64,000 bases of DNA from Rhynchopus sp. YZ270_cl-10 (GCA_964035575.1 OZ037885.1:124001-188000); one strand, 5' to 3'; positions 21,633 through 33,735 are shown, counted from the stretch's first letter. Made by a program: numbers and translations. Notes: generated by a model from the letters alone, not told the origin.

Positions 21633-22889
21633 TCACATGCACACACATTGGCACTTGGTACGACTGTTGTTCACATATTCTGACACAACACTGCTCGATC
21701 CGGTGACGTTGATGCTGCTTGTGGGTATTTTGCATCCTTTTAGGAAGGCATCCTCAATCCGCGTCACACTCGACCACCCAGACAAGTTAAGCGTCGATAA
21801 TGAGGACTCGTTGGAGTTGCAGTTGGCGAGAAAATCTTGCCCAACATGTGTCACATTGTTCCACCCAGAAATGTCGAGTGTGGTCAATGAGTTGCAGTTG
21901 CAGAGGAAGTGACTTTCAATCACCGTAACTTTGTTCCACCCAGAAATATCGAGTGTGGTCAACCTTGTGCAGTGGTAGAGAAAGGAGTTGCCAATCCGCG
22001 TCACATTGTGCCACCCAGAAAAGTCAAGTGAGGTCAACATGCAGCAGTAGCGGAGGAAAGCGTGTTCTATCTCCGTCACCTTATTCCACCCAGAAATGTC
22101 AAGTGTGCACACTCTGCTGTCCGCCAGGAAGTTGTTCCCGATGTGCGTCACATTGTTCCACCCAGATATGTCAAGTCTCACTCCCGGCCCGCTCCATCTG
22201 CTGCAGTTCTGGAGGAAGCCGTTGCCAATGTGTGTCACATTGTTCCACCCAGAAATGTCAAGTGTGCGCACTTTGCTGCCTTTCAGGAAGTGGTTCCCGA
22301 TACGCGTCACATTGTTCCACCCAGACAAGTTGAGTCTCACTCCCGGCCCGCTCCATCTGCCGCAGTTCTGGAGGAAGCCGTTGCCAATGTGTGTCACATT
22401 GTTCCACCCAGATATGTCGATTGTGGTCAACTTCTCGCAGTACGAGAGGAAGTCTGCGCCTACTTTAGTCACAGCTGACACACCACTGAGATCAAGTTCT
22501 GTGAATGCGTGAGTGTGATCAGACAAGACGTTATCGGGCATCTCAGTAACAACTTCCGCCTGCAGAAACAAATGAACCAGCTTGGGATCTCTCAGACCCA
22601 CTAAGCTCTCTGCCGTCAGCCTTGTCTCCCAACCCAAGTCACGAAGAGCTGCAATGGCGTGCTCCTTCTGCGACATCGTCTTCTTCGTCAGCACAACTGT
22701 GTCCCCAGCACTCAGCTGCGTCGTGTAGTCTCCTTCTGCCATGACCTTCCCTCCGAAGCGCATGTCAAAGCCGTCTTCGCACAACGCTGCTGCAGCTGCC
22801 GCCTTCCGCCGTATGTCCGTAATTGTATCATCCACACCCACCTCGACTGTGTACTTCTCTCCGTCTAAGCACTCGATGCATATTTCCAT
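21633..22889 (-). CDS. Ubl-LRR protein, the only intact copy (copy 4)
   Basis: 418 residues. Residues 1-70 form a ubiquitin-like domain (MEICIECLDGEKYTVEVG, DTITDIRRKA, FDMRFGGKVMAEGDYTTQL, GDTVVLTKK) without a C-terminal diglycine, so it is a built-in Ubl rather than a processed modifier. A conserved linker of about 60 residues follows, then about eleven 25-residue LRRs (LTTLDISGWNNVTHIGNGFL pattern, similar to BspA-like repeats of protists). Some repeats carry an RWSGPGV insertion after the FLQNC block. The tail KCQCVCM is shared by several copies. No signal peptide or membrane helix, so likely cytosolic. Ligand and role unknown. The frame stays open 21 codons upstream, but the ATG at 22889 is conserved in all copies. 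Confidence 0.85.
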   Translation of the reverse strand: MEICIECLDGEKYTVEVGVDDTITDIRRKAAAAAALCEDGFDMRFGGKVMAEGDYTTQLSAGDTVVLTKKTMSQKEHAIAALRDLGWETRLTAESLVGLRDPKLVHLFLQAEVVTEMPDNVLSDHTHAFTELDLSGVSAVTKVGADFLSYCEKLTTIDISGWNNVTHIGNGFLQNCGRWSGPGVRLNLSGWNNVTRIGNHFLKGSKVRTLDISGWNNVTHIGNGFLQNCSRWSGPGVRLDISGWNNVTHIGNNFLADSRVCTLDISGWNKVTEIEHAFLRYCCMLTSLDFSGWHNVTRIGNSFLYHCTRLTTLDISGWNKVTVIESHFLCNCNSLTTLDISGWNNVTHVGQDFLANCNSNESSLSTLNLSGWSSVTRIEDAFLKGCKIPTSSINVTGSSSVVSEYVNNSRTKCQCVCM

Positions 22890-23016
22890 GGTTTTGTGTC
22901 TTTCTGTTTTGTTGCGGGTGTTTTCAATTGGGGTCAGTGTAAGAGGCAACAAACAGTTACAAGGGGAGAGGTCTTTTCTTTCTGAATGGATGCGATCAAC
23001 AAATTAGTGGAGCACA

Positions 23017-26000
23017 GGGGGGTATGTAATTTGACCGGTTCTGACCGGTAACTCAACCAGTGTGTTGTCAAAAATCCTAAAAAACCTTAGTTTTTTAGTT
23101 TTTACTTTAGGCTGTGCGCCACCCACACACACCCCCGCACACCCCCTCACCATACAGGGGGATTTGACCAAAAAATCGATTTTTTTAAAGAAATAGTTGC
23201 TCATCAGAAAGTGACTTTTTTGGGTACATCGTGTAGTTTGGGGATATTGAGGCGGAAAACAAAATATTAAGACAGTCCTGTTCAAAAATTGCTTTAGTAA
23301 ATGACACTTGGCATTATGCCAAAATCAGCATTTTTGCCTTGAAAAACCTGAAAAAACACATGTAATGTGTGGTGGTCAAAAGTGCACGATTCCTTCGTTA
23401 ATGCATTTTTTGAGTACCAGTTATACCTGGAGAATATAGTCAGATCACTATTCAGACCAGCTGGCGTTTACCACAAAAACACCACTTTTCCAACAGGCCA
23501 CTTTCGCCTGAAAAGCCAGTTCAGTTAACTGGAGTGTGTGTACTGGGTAGTGAAACTGCCCAGTACGCACACTCCAGTTCAGATATAAATCCTAAAAAAC
23601 CTTAGTTTTTTAGTTTTTACTTTAGGCTGTGCGCCACCCACACACACCCCCGCACACCCCCTCACCATACAGGGGGATTTGACCAAAAAATCGATTTTTT
23701 TAAAGAAATAGTTGCTCATCAGAAAGTGACTTTTTTGGGTACATCGTGTAGTTTGGGGATATTGAGGCGGAAAAAAAAATATTAAGACAGTCCTGTTCAA
23801 AAATTGCTTTAGTAAATGACACTTGGCATTATGCCAAAATCAGCATTTTTGCCTTGAAAAACCTGAAAAAACACATGTAATGTGTGGTGGTCAAAAGTGC
23901 ACGATTCCTTCGTTAATGCATTTTTTGAGTACCAGTTATACCTGGAGAATATAGTCAGATCACTCTTCAGACCAGCTGGCGTTTACCACAAAAACACCAC
24001 TTTTCCAACAGGCCACTTTTCGCCTGAAAAGCCAGTTCAGTTCACTGGAGTGTGCTTACTGGGTAGTGAAACTGCCCAGTACGCACACTCCGGTTCAGAT
24101 ATAAATCCTAAAATCCTAAAAAACCTTAGTTTTTTAGTCTTTACTATAGAGATGTGCGCCACCCACACCACACACACACACACCCCCTCACCACCAGAGG
24201 GGATTTGACCAAAAAATCGATTTTTTTAAATAAATAGTTGCTCATCAGAAAGTGAATTTTTTGGGCTTAACGTGTTGTTTGGGGGTATTGAGGCCCAAAA
24301 AAAAATTTTTTTTCAGTCGTGTTCAGAAAATGGACTGCCAAATGACATGTGGCATTCGGCCAAAAATCAGCTTTTTTGGTCATTTTTACCTTGTAAAACA
24401 TGACACTTGTGGCATGCTTCCCAGCACAGGAAAGTGCATTGAAAAACCTGAAAAAACACATGTAATATGTGATGGTCAAAAGTGCAAGATTCCTTCGTTA
24501 ATGAACTTTTTGAGTACCAGTTATACCTGGGGAATATGGTCAGATCACTCTTTTGACCATCTGGCGTTTACGACAAAAACACCACTTTTTAACAGGCCAC
24601 TTTACAGGCACGAGTGAGGTTTTTTTGTACACGTTACCGTGAGCGGGCGCGCGAAGCGCGCACGCGAACGCCCCGCGGGAAGCGAATAGCTGACCGCCTG
24701 CCCAGTGTGTGAGGTGCTTACAAAAAAAACCACCTGTAAAAAAAAGTGAGGTCCTCATCACGTTTCCATGGAAGTGTCACACAAGAACGACAGGTTTTTT
24801 AGCCCGTCACCTAAATTCCCGAAAAAATCGGGTATTTTTGTGTAGAAATAGTACCCGGTCAAAATAGGGTATGTAATTTGACCGGCACCCCATTTTGACC
24901 GGCATTTTGACCGGGTACTATTCATACACAAAAAACACGGGTTGCCTACGACGCTTCTAAGGTGCTCGCTCTCCATACCTAGACCCTCGAATTTTTTTTT
25001 TTGCCCCTATATTGGGCTAATTTCGACGATTTGAGGCCATTAAAAGAAAAATTTGGCACTTTTGAGCATCTAGGGGGGTCTAAAACGCGGTTCCGCGAAC
25101 CCAAAATTTCGTGATTTTTACCAAAAACAAGTCGATTTTTGAAAAAATCTCAAAAAAAAAAATCCCAAATTTTTTTTTTCACAAGTGTTTTTGAGGCCTG
25201 CTCACTACACCCTAGGTCCCCTTCTGGGACCAAAAAGTCATTTTCTGTACCACCAGTGCATTTTGTATGGGCCAGCGCCTTGTCAAAAAATCAAAAAATC
25301 TCAAAAAAAAAAATTTTTTTTTTCGGCAAAATTTCGACCCCTGAGTTGGGTTTTTGGGCACCAAAAAGTGCAAAAAAACGCAAAAATCGGGTGTTTTGAC
25401 GATCTGGGTGTAAACCATATGCATTATGCACCTTATGCATTACTACAGGGGCCCACATTTCGTGTACAAAAACACGCATATTACACATTTCCTTAGCAAT
25501 TCTTTTCACAAGTACGGAGTTTGACCTGACAAAATTTTGTTTTATCGCCCAAAATCGGGCGTGGTAGGTCATAAAATGGCCCAAAGAATCCAAAGAAAAC
25601 CTCAGAAATAGATGTTCGCGAAAAAATTTCGCAAGTCAAAATTCAGCCGCAATACCCTGTGACTGTAGTGGCTAGAGAACACGCATGCAGACCCGTTCCT
25701 TGCAATTTCCAGTGTTGTGTTTATCAATGCATGCATCCAGAGGACCCCTGGTTTACGAAATCGTAAGCACTCCTGTGCAAAAATGAAGTCGGTTTTTGAC
25801 CCAAAATCGGGGTGGGTGGGTCATAATTTGCTCCAAATTTGGCCGAAAATCGGGATTTTTCTGAAAATTTCATTGTGCCCAGCAAAAATCCTTTCTTTTT
25901 TGAAGAATTTTCCAAAAAATATGCTATACCCCCTATGACTGGACCCAACTCCCCTCACTCTTTTTTTTTTCACCCAAAGGGCCGGTCAAATTTTACACAC

Positions 26001-26025
26001 TAATACACAAAGTTACATACCCCCC
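23017..26025. mobile_element. 3,009-bp TIR element inserted in the array spacer
   Basis: Left end GGGGGGTATGTAA and right end TTACATACCCCCC form 13-bp terminal inverted repeats, with TTTGACCGG nearby on both sides. The target ACA occurs at 23014-23016 and again at 26026-26028; removing the insert and one ACA restores GTGGAGCACACGCTCG exactly as in other spacers. No transposase or other gene is visible, so it is non-autonomous. Three-base duplications occur in Harbinger and CACTA superfamilies, but the termini do not decide between them. It holds a three-unit tandem repeat and a nested GGGTATGTAATTTGACCGG at about 24867. Confidence 0.85.
23070..24620. repeat. Three tandem units of about 515-524 bp inside the TIR element
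   Basis: Units start at about 23070, 23585 and 24109. The first two are nearly identical and the third is clearly diverged. Units one and two end in a hairpin with ACTGGAGTGTGTGTACTGGG-type arms. Plus- and minus-strand open frames inside them have no recognisable domain. Confidence 0.85.
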
Positions 26026-27169
26026 ACACGCTCGGGGGTATTTCATTGTCATGACTTTTCAGTTTCTCCATCCTCTGCGATATGACGCGCAAACACGCCG
26101 TTTACAATTTTTCGCAGACCGATACTGACTTCACGAAAGTTGCTGTGCCAAAAACACCTTTCCTCTGCGAGACGGGGTCCCACAGCGACAACGTCTATCA
26201 CTCATGCGCCTATGAGTCGCTCAATGGCGGCATGGCTTTTCTCATGACTAAAGGAATCCAACCTGCACATTTCTTGCACACCACAAAAAATATTCACACA
26301 AACAAAGAAAGGGAAATGATGTTGTTTTGTTTCCACTTTGGAAACAAAGAACGAAATCTTGAACGACGAAGGGGCACAAACATCAAGTTGTGCAGGGGGT
26401 ACTGAGCAGGCTTGTGTCTTAGCACAGAATGATCGTGCAAAAAAGCACAAAAATACGTTGTTTCATGGTTCCTTCCTTCAAAACTTCACACACAACGCTT
26501 TTGGTTTTTAGGAGACACACAAGGTGCCAGGTTCTCTGATGTGCGAACCACCTTGCACATCTTTGTCATATTGCTTCCCTTGCAATACATGGGGAAACCA
26601 TTCCTTGCAAAGTAGGGAAAGCTTTTTGATAAAAATTAGCGAACACAAAAACCAGTGCGTGAGGAAAAAAGTGTTTACGATACGAATAAAATCTGTTCGA
26701 TACAAGAAACGCATTCCTTTATCTTGTTCAGTGAAAATAGTTCAAAAAAGTACACAACAAGACTGTCAGTGTTTGTCGGTGACAGTGTAACTCAGGTGGG
26801 ACGCCACCTGACAAAGTTCTGGTGATCATCAACAGAACATTTTTTTTTTTGAAAACGCCTTTCCTCCTCCCTTCCAATCCCCCCGCAAGTTATGACACAA
26901 AGTTACATTCACATCTCAACATACACACTCTGTTGTTCTAAACGGGGGTAAAAACCTAGACAGGATGTCGAAACCAAAACAGGAGAATCGGGCAGATACT
27001 GAAAAAGTTGGAAGGCTTCCCCACCACAGAGTACACTGAAATACAAGGGTTTGGGTTTGAATAGCGTGGGGATCGTACTTTGATCTTTTGTGGGAAAATG
27101 AAAACATCAAAAAAGATTGTTGTTTGGGCAAGGTAATGAGTAGATAGCTTCTCGAAAGATGCACATGTC

Positions 27170-28950
27170 TCACATGCACACACATTGGCACTTGGTACGA
27201 CTATTGTTCACATATTCTGACACAACACTGCTCGATCCGGTGACGTTGATGCTGCTTGTGGGTATTTTGCATCCTTTTAGGAAGGGTTTCTCGATCTGCG
27301 TCACACTCGACCACCCAGACAAGTTAAGCGTCAACAATGAGGAGCAGTTGGCGAGAAAATGTTGCTCAACATGTGTCACATTGCTCCACCCAGAAAGGTC
27401 GAGTGTGGTCAACGATATTAAACTTGAAAAACGTGATCCACCCCCGCAAAAAGAAAAACCAGCAAAAGGGAAGGATGGCACCACGGTGTGCCAGAGAGTG
27501 GCTTGATCCCATTTGCTGACTTATACCCAACAAAGAAGCGACACCTAAGTGAACAGGGGCCGTATACCACCGCTGGTGGACTAGGTTAGTATATAAGCCA
27601 GGTCAAGGTCCGCACTCTGGCAGCGTCAAAAGAAATAAACAACAATAAAACCACCAGTCATTCCAATGGGAGGAACGAATGACTGGCATCTCCTAATTCT
27701 CTAAACTGCGGTGAGTGGAACACCCAACTGATGCAAACCACTGCCGCAGGTTAGCACCTACAAAAAGCAAAGAAAAGCAAAGAAAAGAAAAGCAAAAGCT
27801 GTGCATGGTCGTAAAGTAGGTGCAGGGTCGCTTAAATCCCTGAGGGCACAAAAAGCCCAGCATACACCTCCTCCAGTTGCTTTGGACCCTCCAGTATCAT
27901 GTGCCCGGGTTTGCAAAAGTGCAATGCAACCATCCCACGCGTGGCCTTCGTTCACTCAAAAAAGAGATTATATCCGGGGACGCCAGGGCAAAAATGCCGG
28001 GGGGCTGCCACCTCACGTTTTTGTCCCTCGAGTGTGGTCAACGATCTGCAGTTGTAGAGGAAGTGGCTTTGAATCACCGTAACTTTGTTCCACCCAGAAA
28101 TATCCAGTGTGGTCAACCTGTAGCAGTTGAGGAGAAAGTAGTTGCCAATCCGCGTCACATTGCTCCACCCAGATAAGTCAAGTGAGGTCAACATCCAGCA
28201 GTAGCGGAGGAAAGCGTGTTCTATCTCCGTCACCTTATTCCACCCAGAAATGTCAAGTGTGCACACTCTGCTGTTATACAGGAACTGACTCCCGATACGC
28301 GTCACATTGTTCCACCCAGAAATGTCAAGTGTGCGCACTCTGCTGCCGCTCAGGAAGTTGTACCCGATATGCGTCACATTGTTCCACCCAGACAAGTTGA
28401 GTCTCACTCCCGACCCGGTCCATCCGCCGCAGTCCTGGAGAAAGCCGTTGCCAATGTGTGTCACATTGCTCCACCCAGAAATGTCGATTGTGATCAACGA
28501 CTTGCAGTCGTAGAGAAAGTCTGCGCCTACTTTAGTCACAGCTGACACACCACTGAGATCAAGTTCTCTGAACGTGCCACCTGACAAGAATGCATTGGGG
28601 ATTTCAGTAACAACTTCCGCCTGCAGAAACAAATGAACCAGCTTGGGATCTGTCAGACTCACTAAGCTCTCTGCCGTCAGCCTTGTCTCCCAACCCAAGT
28701 CACGAAGAGCTGCAATGGCGTGCTCCTTCTGCGACTTCGTCTTCTTCGTCAGCACAACTGTGTCCCCAGCACTCAGCTGCGTCGTGTAGTCTCCTTCTGC
28801 CATGACCTTCCCTCCGAAGCGCATGTCAAAGCCGTCTTCGCACAACGCTGCTGCAGCCGCCGCCTTCCGCCGTATGTCCGTAATTGTATCATCCACACCC
28901 ACCTCGACTGTGTACTTCTCTCCGTCTAAGCACTCGATGCATATTTCCAT
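27170..28950 (-). pseudogene. Ubl-LRR copy 5, split by a 611-bp insertion
   Basis: The N-terminal part (28950 to about 28028: Ubl, linker and eight LRRs) and the C-terminal part (27416 to 27170: two LRRs and tail) would be one gene but are separated by foreign DNA at 27417-28027. The open frame from the Ubl side ends inside the insert after LTTLEGQKREVAAPRHF, so it would make a truncated protein. No other frame damage noticed. Confidence 0.82.
27417..28027. mobile_element. 611-bp insertion in Ubl-LRR copy 5, class unknown
   Basis: TCGAGTGTGGTCAACGAT (18 bp) is present on both sides (27399-27416 and 28028-28045), while the uninterrupted copies have it once at this place. Near the two ends, AAAAACGTGA and TCACGTTTTT form a 10-bp inverted repeat. 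Inside are a TATA-like TAGTATATAAGCC at about 27591, AATAAA-like motifs, and a hairpin around 27655-27690 (CCAGTCATT / AATGACTGG). No coding domain recognised. Because the target is itself part of a 75-bp LRR-coding repeat, unequal recombination cannot be wholly excluded. Confidence 0.6.
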
Positions 28951-30272
28951 GGTTTTGTGTCTCTCTGTTTTGTTGCAGGTGTTTTCAATTGGGGTCAGAG
29001 TAAGAGGCAACAAACAGTTACAAGGGGAGAGGTCTTTTCTTTCTGAATGGATGCGATCAACAAATTAGTGGAGCACACGCTCGTGGGCATTTCATTGTCA
29101 TGACTTTTCAGTTTCTCTATCCTCTGCGATATGACGCGCAAACACGCCGTTTTCAATTTGATTCGCAGACCGATACTGACTTCACGAAAGTTGCTGTGCC
29201 AAAAACACCTTTCCTCTGCGAGGCGGGGTCCCACAGCGACAACGTCTATCACTCATGCGCCTATGAGTCGCTCAATGGCGGCATGGCTTTTCTCATGACT
29301 AAAGGAATCCAACCTGCACATTTCTTGCACAACACAAGAAATATTCACACAAACAAAGAAAGGGAAATGATGTTGTTTTGTTTCCACTTTGGAAACAAAG
29401 AACGAAATCTTGAACGATGAAGGGGCACAAACATCAAGTTGTGCAGGGGGTACTGAGCAGGCTTATGTCTTAGCACAGAATGGTCGTGCAAAAAAGCACA
29501 AAAATACGTTGTTTCATGTTTCCTTCCTTCAAAACTTCGCACACAACGCTTTTGGTTCTTAGGAGACACACAAGGTGCCAGGTTCTCTGATGTGCGAACC
29601 ACCCTGCACCTCTTTGTCATATTGTTTCCCTTGCAATACATGGGGAAACCATTCGTTGCAAAGTAGGGAAAGCTTTTTGATAAAAATAAGCGAACACAAA
29701 AACCAGCGCGTGAGGAAGAAAGTGTTTACGATACGAATAAAATCTGTTCGATACAAGAAAGGCATTCCTTTATCTTGTTCAGTGAAAATAGTTCAAAAAA
29801 AGTACACAACAAGACTGTCAGTGTTTGTCGGTGACAGTGTAACTCAGGTGGGCCGCCACCAAACAAAGTTCTGCTGATCATCAACAGAACGTTCTTTTTA
29901 TTTTTTTGAAAACGCCTTTCCTCCTCCCTTCTAATGCCCCCGCAAGTAATGATACAAAGTTGCATTCAAATCTCAACATACAACACAGTATCATACGTAC
30001 TCTGTTGTTCTAAAAGGGGGTAAAAAATCGCTGAACAGGAGAATCGGGCAGATACTGAAAAAGTTGGAAGGCTTCCCCACCACAGAGTACACTGAAATAC
30101 AAGGGTTTGGGTTTGAATAGCGTGGGGATCGTACTTTGATCTTTTGTGGGAAAATGAAAACATCAAAAAAATTGTTGTTTGAACAGGGTAATGAGCGGAT
30201 AGCTTCTCGAAAGATGCACGTGTCTCACATGCACACACATTGGCACTTGGTACGACTGTTGTTCACATAATA

Positions 30273-31384
30273 TTATTCTGACACAACACTGCTCGATCCG
30301 GTGACGTTGATGCTGCTTGTGGGTATTTTGCATCCTTTTAGGAAGGCATCCTCAATCCGCGTCACACTCGACCACCCAGACAAGTTAAGCGTCGACAATG
30401 AGGTGCAGTGGTTGAGAAAATATTTCCCAACATGTGTCACATTGCTCCACCCAGAAATGTCGAGTGTGGTCAACGATTTGCAGTTGGCGAGGAAGTATCC
30501 TCGAATCACCGTAACTTTGTTCCACCCAGAAATGTCGAGTGTGGTCAATGAGTTGCAGCTGTGGAGGAAGTTACTTTCAATCACCGTAACTTTGTTCCAC
30601 ACTGAAATGTCAACTCTCCTCAAGCTGTAGCATCCGTAGAGAAAGTCGTTGCCAATCCGCGTCACATTGCTCCATCTAGATAAGTCAAGTGAGGTCAACG
30701 ACTGGCAGTAGCGGAGGAAAGCGTGTTCTATCTCCGTCACCTTATTCCACCCAGAAATGTCAAGTGTGCGCACTCCGCTGCTCTCCAGGAAGTTGTACCG
30801 ATATGCGTCACGTTATTCCACCCAGATACGTCAAGTCTCACTGCTGTCCAGCTCAATACGCCGCAGTACTGGAGGAAGCCGTTGCCAATGTGTGTCACAT
30901 TGCTCCACCCAGAAATGTCGATTGTGGTCAACGACTGGCAGTACGAGAGGAAGTCTGCGCCTACTTTAGTCACAGCTGACACACCACTGAGATCAAGTTC
31001 TCTGAACCTGCCACCTGACAAGACGTTATCAGGGATCTCAGTAACAACTTCCGCCTGCAGAAACAAATGAACCAGCTTGGGATCTGTCAGACTCACTAAG
31101 CTCTCTGCCGTCAGCCTTGTCTCCCAACCCAAGTCACGAAGAGCTGCAATGGCGTGCTCCTTCTGCGACTTCGTCTTCTTCGTCAGCACAACTGTGTCCC
31201 CAGCACTCAGCTGCGTCGTGTAGTCTCCTTCTGCCATGACCTTCCCTCCGAAGTGCATGTCAAAGCCGTCTTCGCACAACTCTGCTGCAGCCGCCGCCTT
31301 CCGCCGTATGTCCGTAATTGTGTCATCCACACCCACCTCGACTGTGTACTTCTCTCCGTCTAAGCACTCGATGCATATTTCCAT
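30273..31384 (-). pseudogene. Ubl-LRR copy 6, frameshifted
   Basis: The Ubl domain, linker and first LRRs are open from 31384 to about 30790. There GTACCGAT replaces GTACCCGAT of the other copies and the frame changes, the remaining LRRs continuing in another frame to 30273. The C-terminal tail is also lost: after SSVVSE an insertion of short ATT-rich sequence brings an early stop. The one-base change is in a short C run and could be a base-call error; the altered tail could not. Confidence 0.8.
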
Positions 31385-32104
31385 GGTTTTGTGTCTTTCT
31401 GTTTTGTTGCAGGTGTTTTCAATTGGGGTCAGAGTAAGAGGCAACAAACAGTTACAAGGGGAGAGGTCTTTTCTTTCTGAATGGATGCGATCAACAAATT
31501 AGTGGAGCACACGCTCGTGGGCATTTCATTGTCATGACTTTTCAGTTTCTCTATCCTCTGCGATATGACGCGCAAACACGCCGTTTTCAATTTGATTCGC
31601 AGACCGATACTGACTTCACGAAAGTTGCTGTGCCAAAAACACCTTTCCTCTGCGAGGCGGGGTCCCACAGCGACAACGTCTATCACTCATGCGCCTATGA
31701 GTCGCTCAATGGCGGCATGGCTTTTCTCATGACTAAAGGAATCCAACCTGCACATTTCTTGCACAACACAAATAATATTCACACAAACAAAGAAAGGGAA
31801 ATGATGTTGTTTTGTTTCCACTTTGGAAACAAAGAACGAAATCTTGAACGACGAAGGGGCACAAACATCAAGTCGTGCAGGGGGTACTGAGCAGGCTTAT
31901 GTCTTAGCACAGAATGGTCGTGCAAAAAAGCACCAAAATACGTTGTTTCACGGTTCCTTCCTTCAAAACTTCACTGAAGCTTCACTGAATGTGGTGAAAG
32001 TGTGTGTAAGTGGTGTGGTACCGCCGGGACACCCCAAAATATCAAAAAAAATTGTTGTTTGAACAGGATAATGAGCAGATAGCTTCTCGAAAGATGCACG
32101 TGTC

Positions 32105-33210
32105 TCACATGCACACACATTGGCACTTGGTACGACTGTTGTTCACATATTCTGACACAACACTGCTCGATCCGGTGACGTTGATACTGCTTGTGGGTAT
32201 TTTGCATCCTTTTAGGAAGGCATCCTCAATCCGCGTCACACTCGACCACCCAGACAAGTTAAGCATCGACAATGAGGAGCAGTTGGCGAGAAAATCTTTC
32301 CCAACATGTGTCACATTGCTCCACCCAGAAATGTCGAGTGTGGTCAGTGAGTTGCAGTTGGAGAGGAAGCGACTTTCAATCACCGTAACTTTGTTCCACC
32401 CAGAAATGTTGAGTGTGGTCAACCCTGTGCAGTGGTGGAGAAAGCAGCTGCCAATGTGTGTCACATTGCTCCACCCAGATAAGTCAAGTGAGGTCAACAT
32501 CCAGCAGCTGGCTAAGAAATAGTGTTCTATCTCCGTCACCTTATTCCACCCAGAAGTGTGCGCACTCCGCTGCTCTCCAGGAAGTTGTACCCGATACGCG
32601 TCACATTGTTCCACCCAGATATGTCAAGTCTCACTTCTGCCCTCCTCGGTGCGCTAACGCCTGGTGTCCAGTGTACACCATATCTGCCGCAGTCCTGGAG
32701 GAAGCAGTTACCAATGTGCGTCACATTGCTCCACCCAGATATGTCGATTGTGGTCAACCCCTCGCAGTACGAGAGGAAGTCTGCGCCTACTTTAGTCACA
32801 GCTGACACACCACTGAGATCAAGTTCTCTGAACTTGCCACCTGACAAGACGTTATCAGGGATCTCAGTAACAACTTCCGCCTGCAGAAACAAATGAACCA
32901 GCTTGGGATCTGTCAGACCCACTAAGCTCTCTGCCGTCAGCCTTGTCTCCCAACCCAAGTCACGAAGAGCTGCAATGGCGTGCTCCTTCTGCGACTTCGT
33001 CTTCTTCGTCAGCACAACTGTGTCCCCAGCACTCAGCTGCGTCGTGTAGTCTCCTTCTGCCATGACCTTCCCTCCGAAGCGCATGTCAAAGCCGTCTTCG
33101 CACAACGCTGCTGCAGCCGCCGCCTTCCGCCGTATGTCCGTAATTGTATCATCCACACCCACCTCGACTGTGTACTTCTCTCCGTCTAAGCACTCGATGC
33201 ATATTTCCAT
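32105..33210 (-). pseudogene. Ubl-LRR copy 7, frameshifted
   Basis: Rightmost copy. The Ubl and first four LRRs are open from 33210; near 32554 an 8-bp deletion relative to other copies (CCCAGAAGTGTGCGC against CCCAGAAATGTCAAGTGTGCGC) shifts the frame, and the last LRRs continue in a second frame to 32105. One LRR has a unique insert, HWTPGVSAPRRAE. The array ends upstream of this copy: homology stops at about 33231 in the 5' leader. Its 3' spacer is shortened near 31977-32040 compared with other units. Confidence 0.8.
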
Positions 33211-33518
33211 GGTTTTGTGTCTCTCTGTTTCAAGTGTGGGAAAGAAGAAAACTTACAAAGGAAGGGGAGGAAAACAGGGCACGTTGCCGTGTCGGGATGG
33301 TGTTTGGCTGTGTCTTTCGGGTCGTGGGAGATCTGAACAGATCGCGAATACGTGCAGAACGCGAGGGAGGCCAGGGAAGAAGAAGGCAGACCCTTGTTAC
33401 CACTGAGACAACAGGTGTACGGCAAACGTCAACGCACGTAGTTCAGAGAGGACGTTATCAATGAAACGCACGCAGAGCACACTGTAGTTGTGTCTTTGCT
33501 GCACACCAACAAAGTTCA

Positions 33519-33610
33519 CTCGAAATACAACAGCCCTCTCGTGACAGTGTACCTTGGTACGTGACAGGCTAATCGTACAGTCCTGTATCCATTTCGTGGT
33601 TTACCTCTAC
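33519..33610 (-). repeat. R1 short repeat
   Basis: Minus-strand copy: TAAACCACGAAATGGATAC, GTACCAAGGTACACTGTCAC, GAGAGGGCTGTTGTATTTCG. Not next to a recognised gene start. Confidence 0.7.
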
Positions 33611-33685
33611 AACAAACGCAACTCACAGAGGAAGATACGTTCTGTGGTGTCACTCAAATGTCACCCCGCTTTTTTCTCTTTTTTG

Positions 33686-33735
33686 GGTGTGGCTGACGAC
33701 CCCAACATAGCACGTTATCGCACTTTTGGGGTGTG
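33686..33735. mobile_element. GGTGTGGCTGA-family MITE copy
   Basis: Short copy of the miniature inverted-repeat family seen intact at 49951-50007: GTGTGGCTGACGACCCCAAC then ATAGCA and a degenerate right arm. No target duplication recognised here. Confidence 0.5.

Noticed and set aside
25139-25593. Open frames in the right half of the 3-kb TIR element
   Set aside because: A/T-rich, rich in FFF and KKK, overlapping on both strands and without a transposase motif.
27417-28027. Solo LTR
   Set aside because: TATA-like and AATAAA-like motifs are present, but the ends are not TG...CA and an 18-bp duplication is too long for that class.
12698-33210. CRISPR-like or satellite interpretation of the regular 75-bp repeats
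   Set aside because: The repeats encode 25-residue LRRs in a single frame with a Ubl head; they are coding repeats in a eukaryote.
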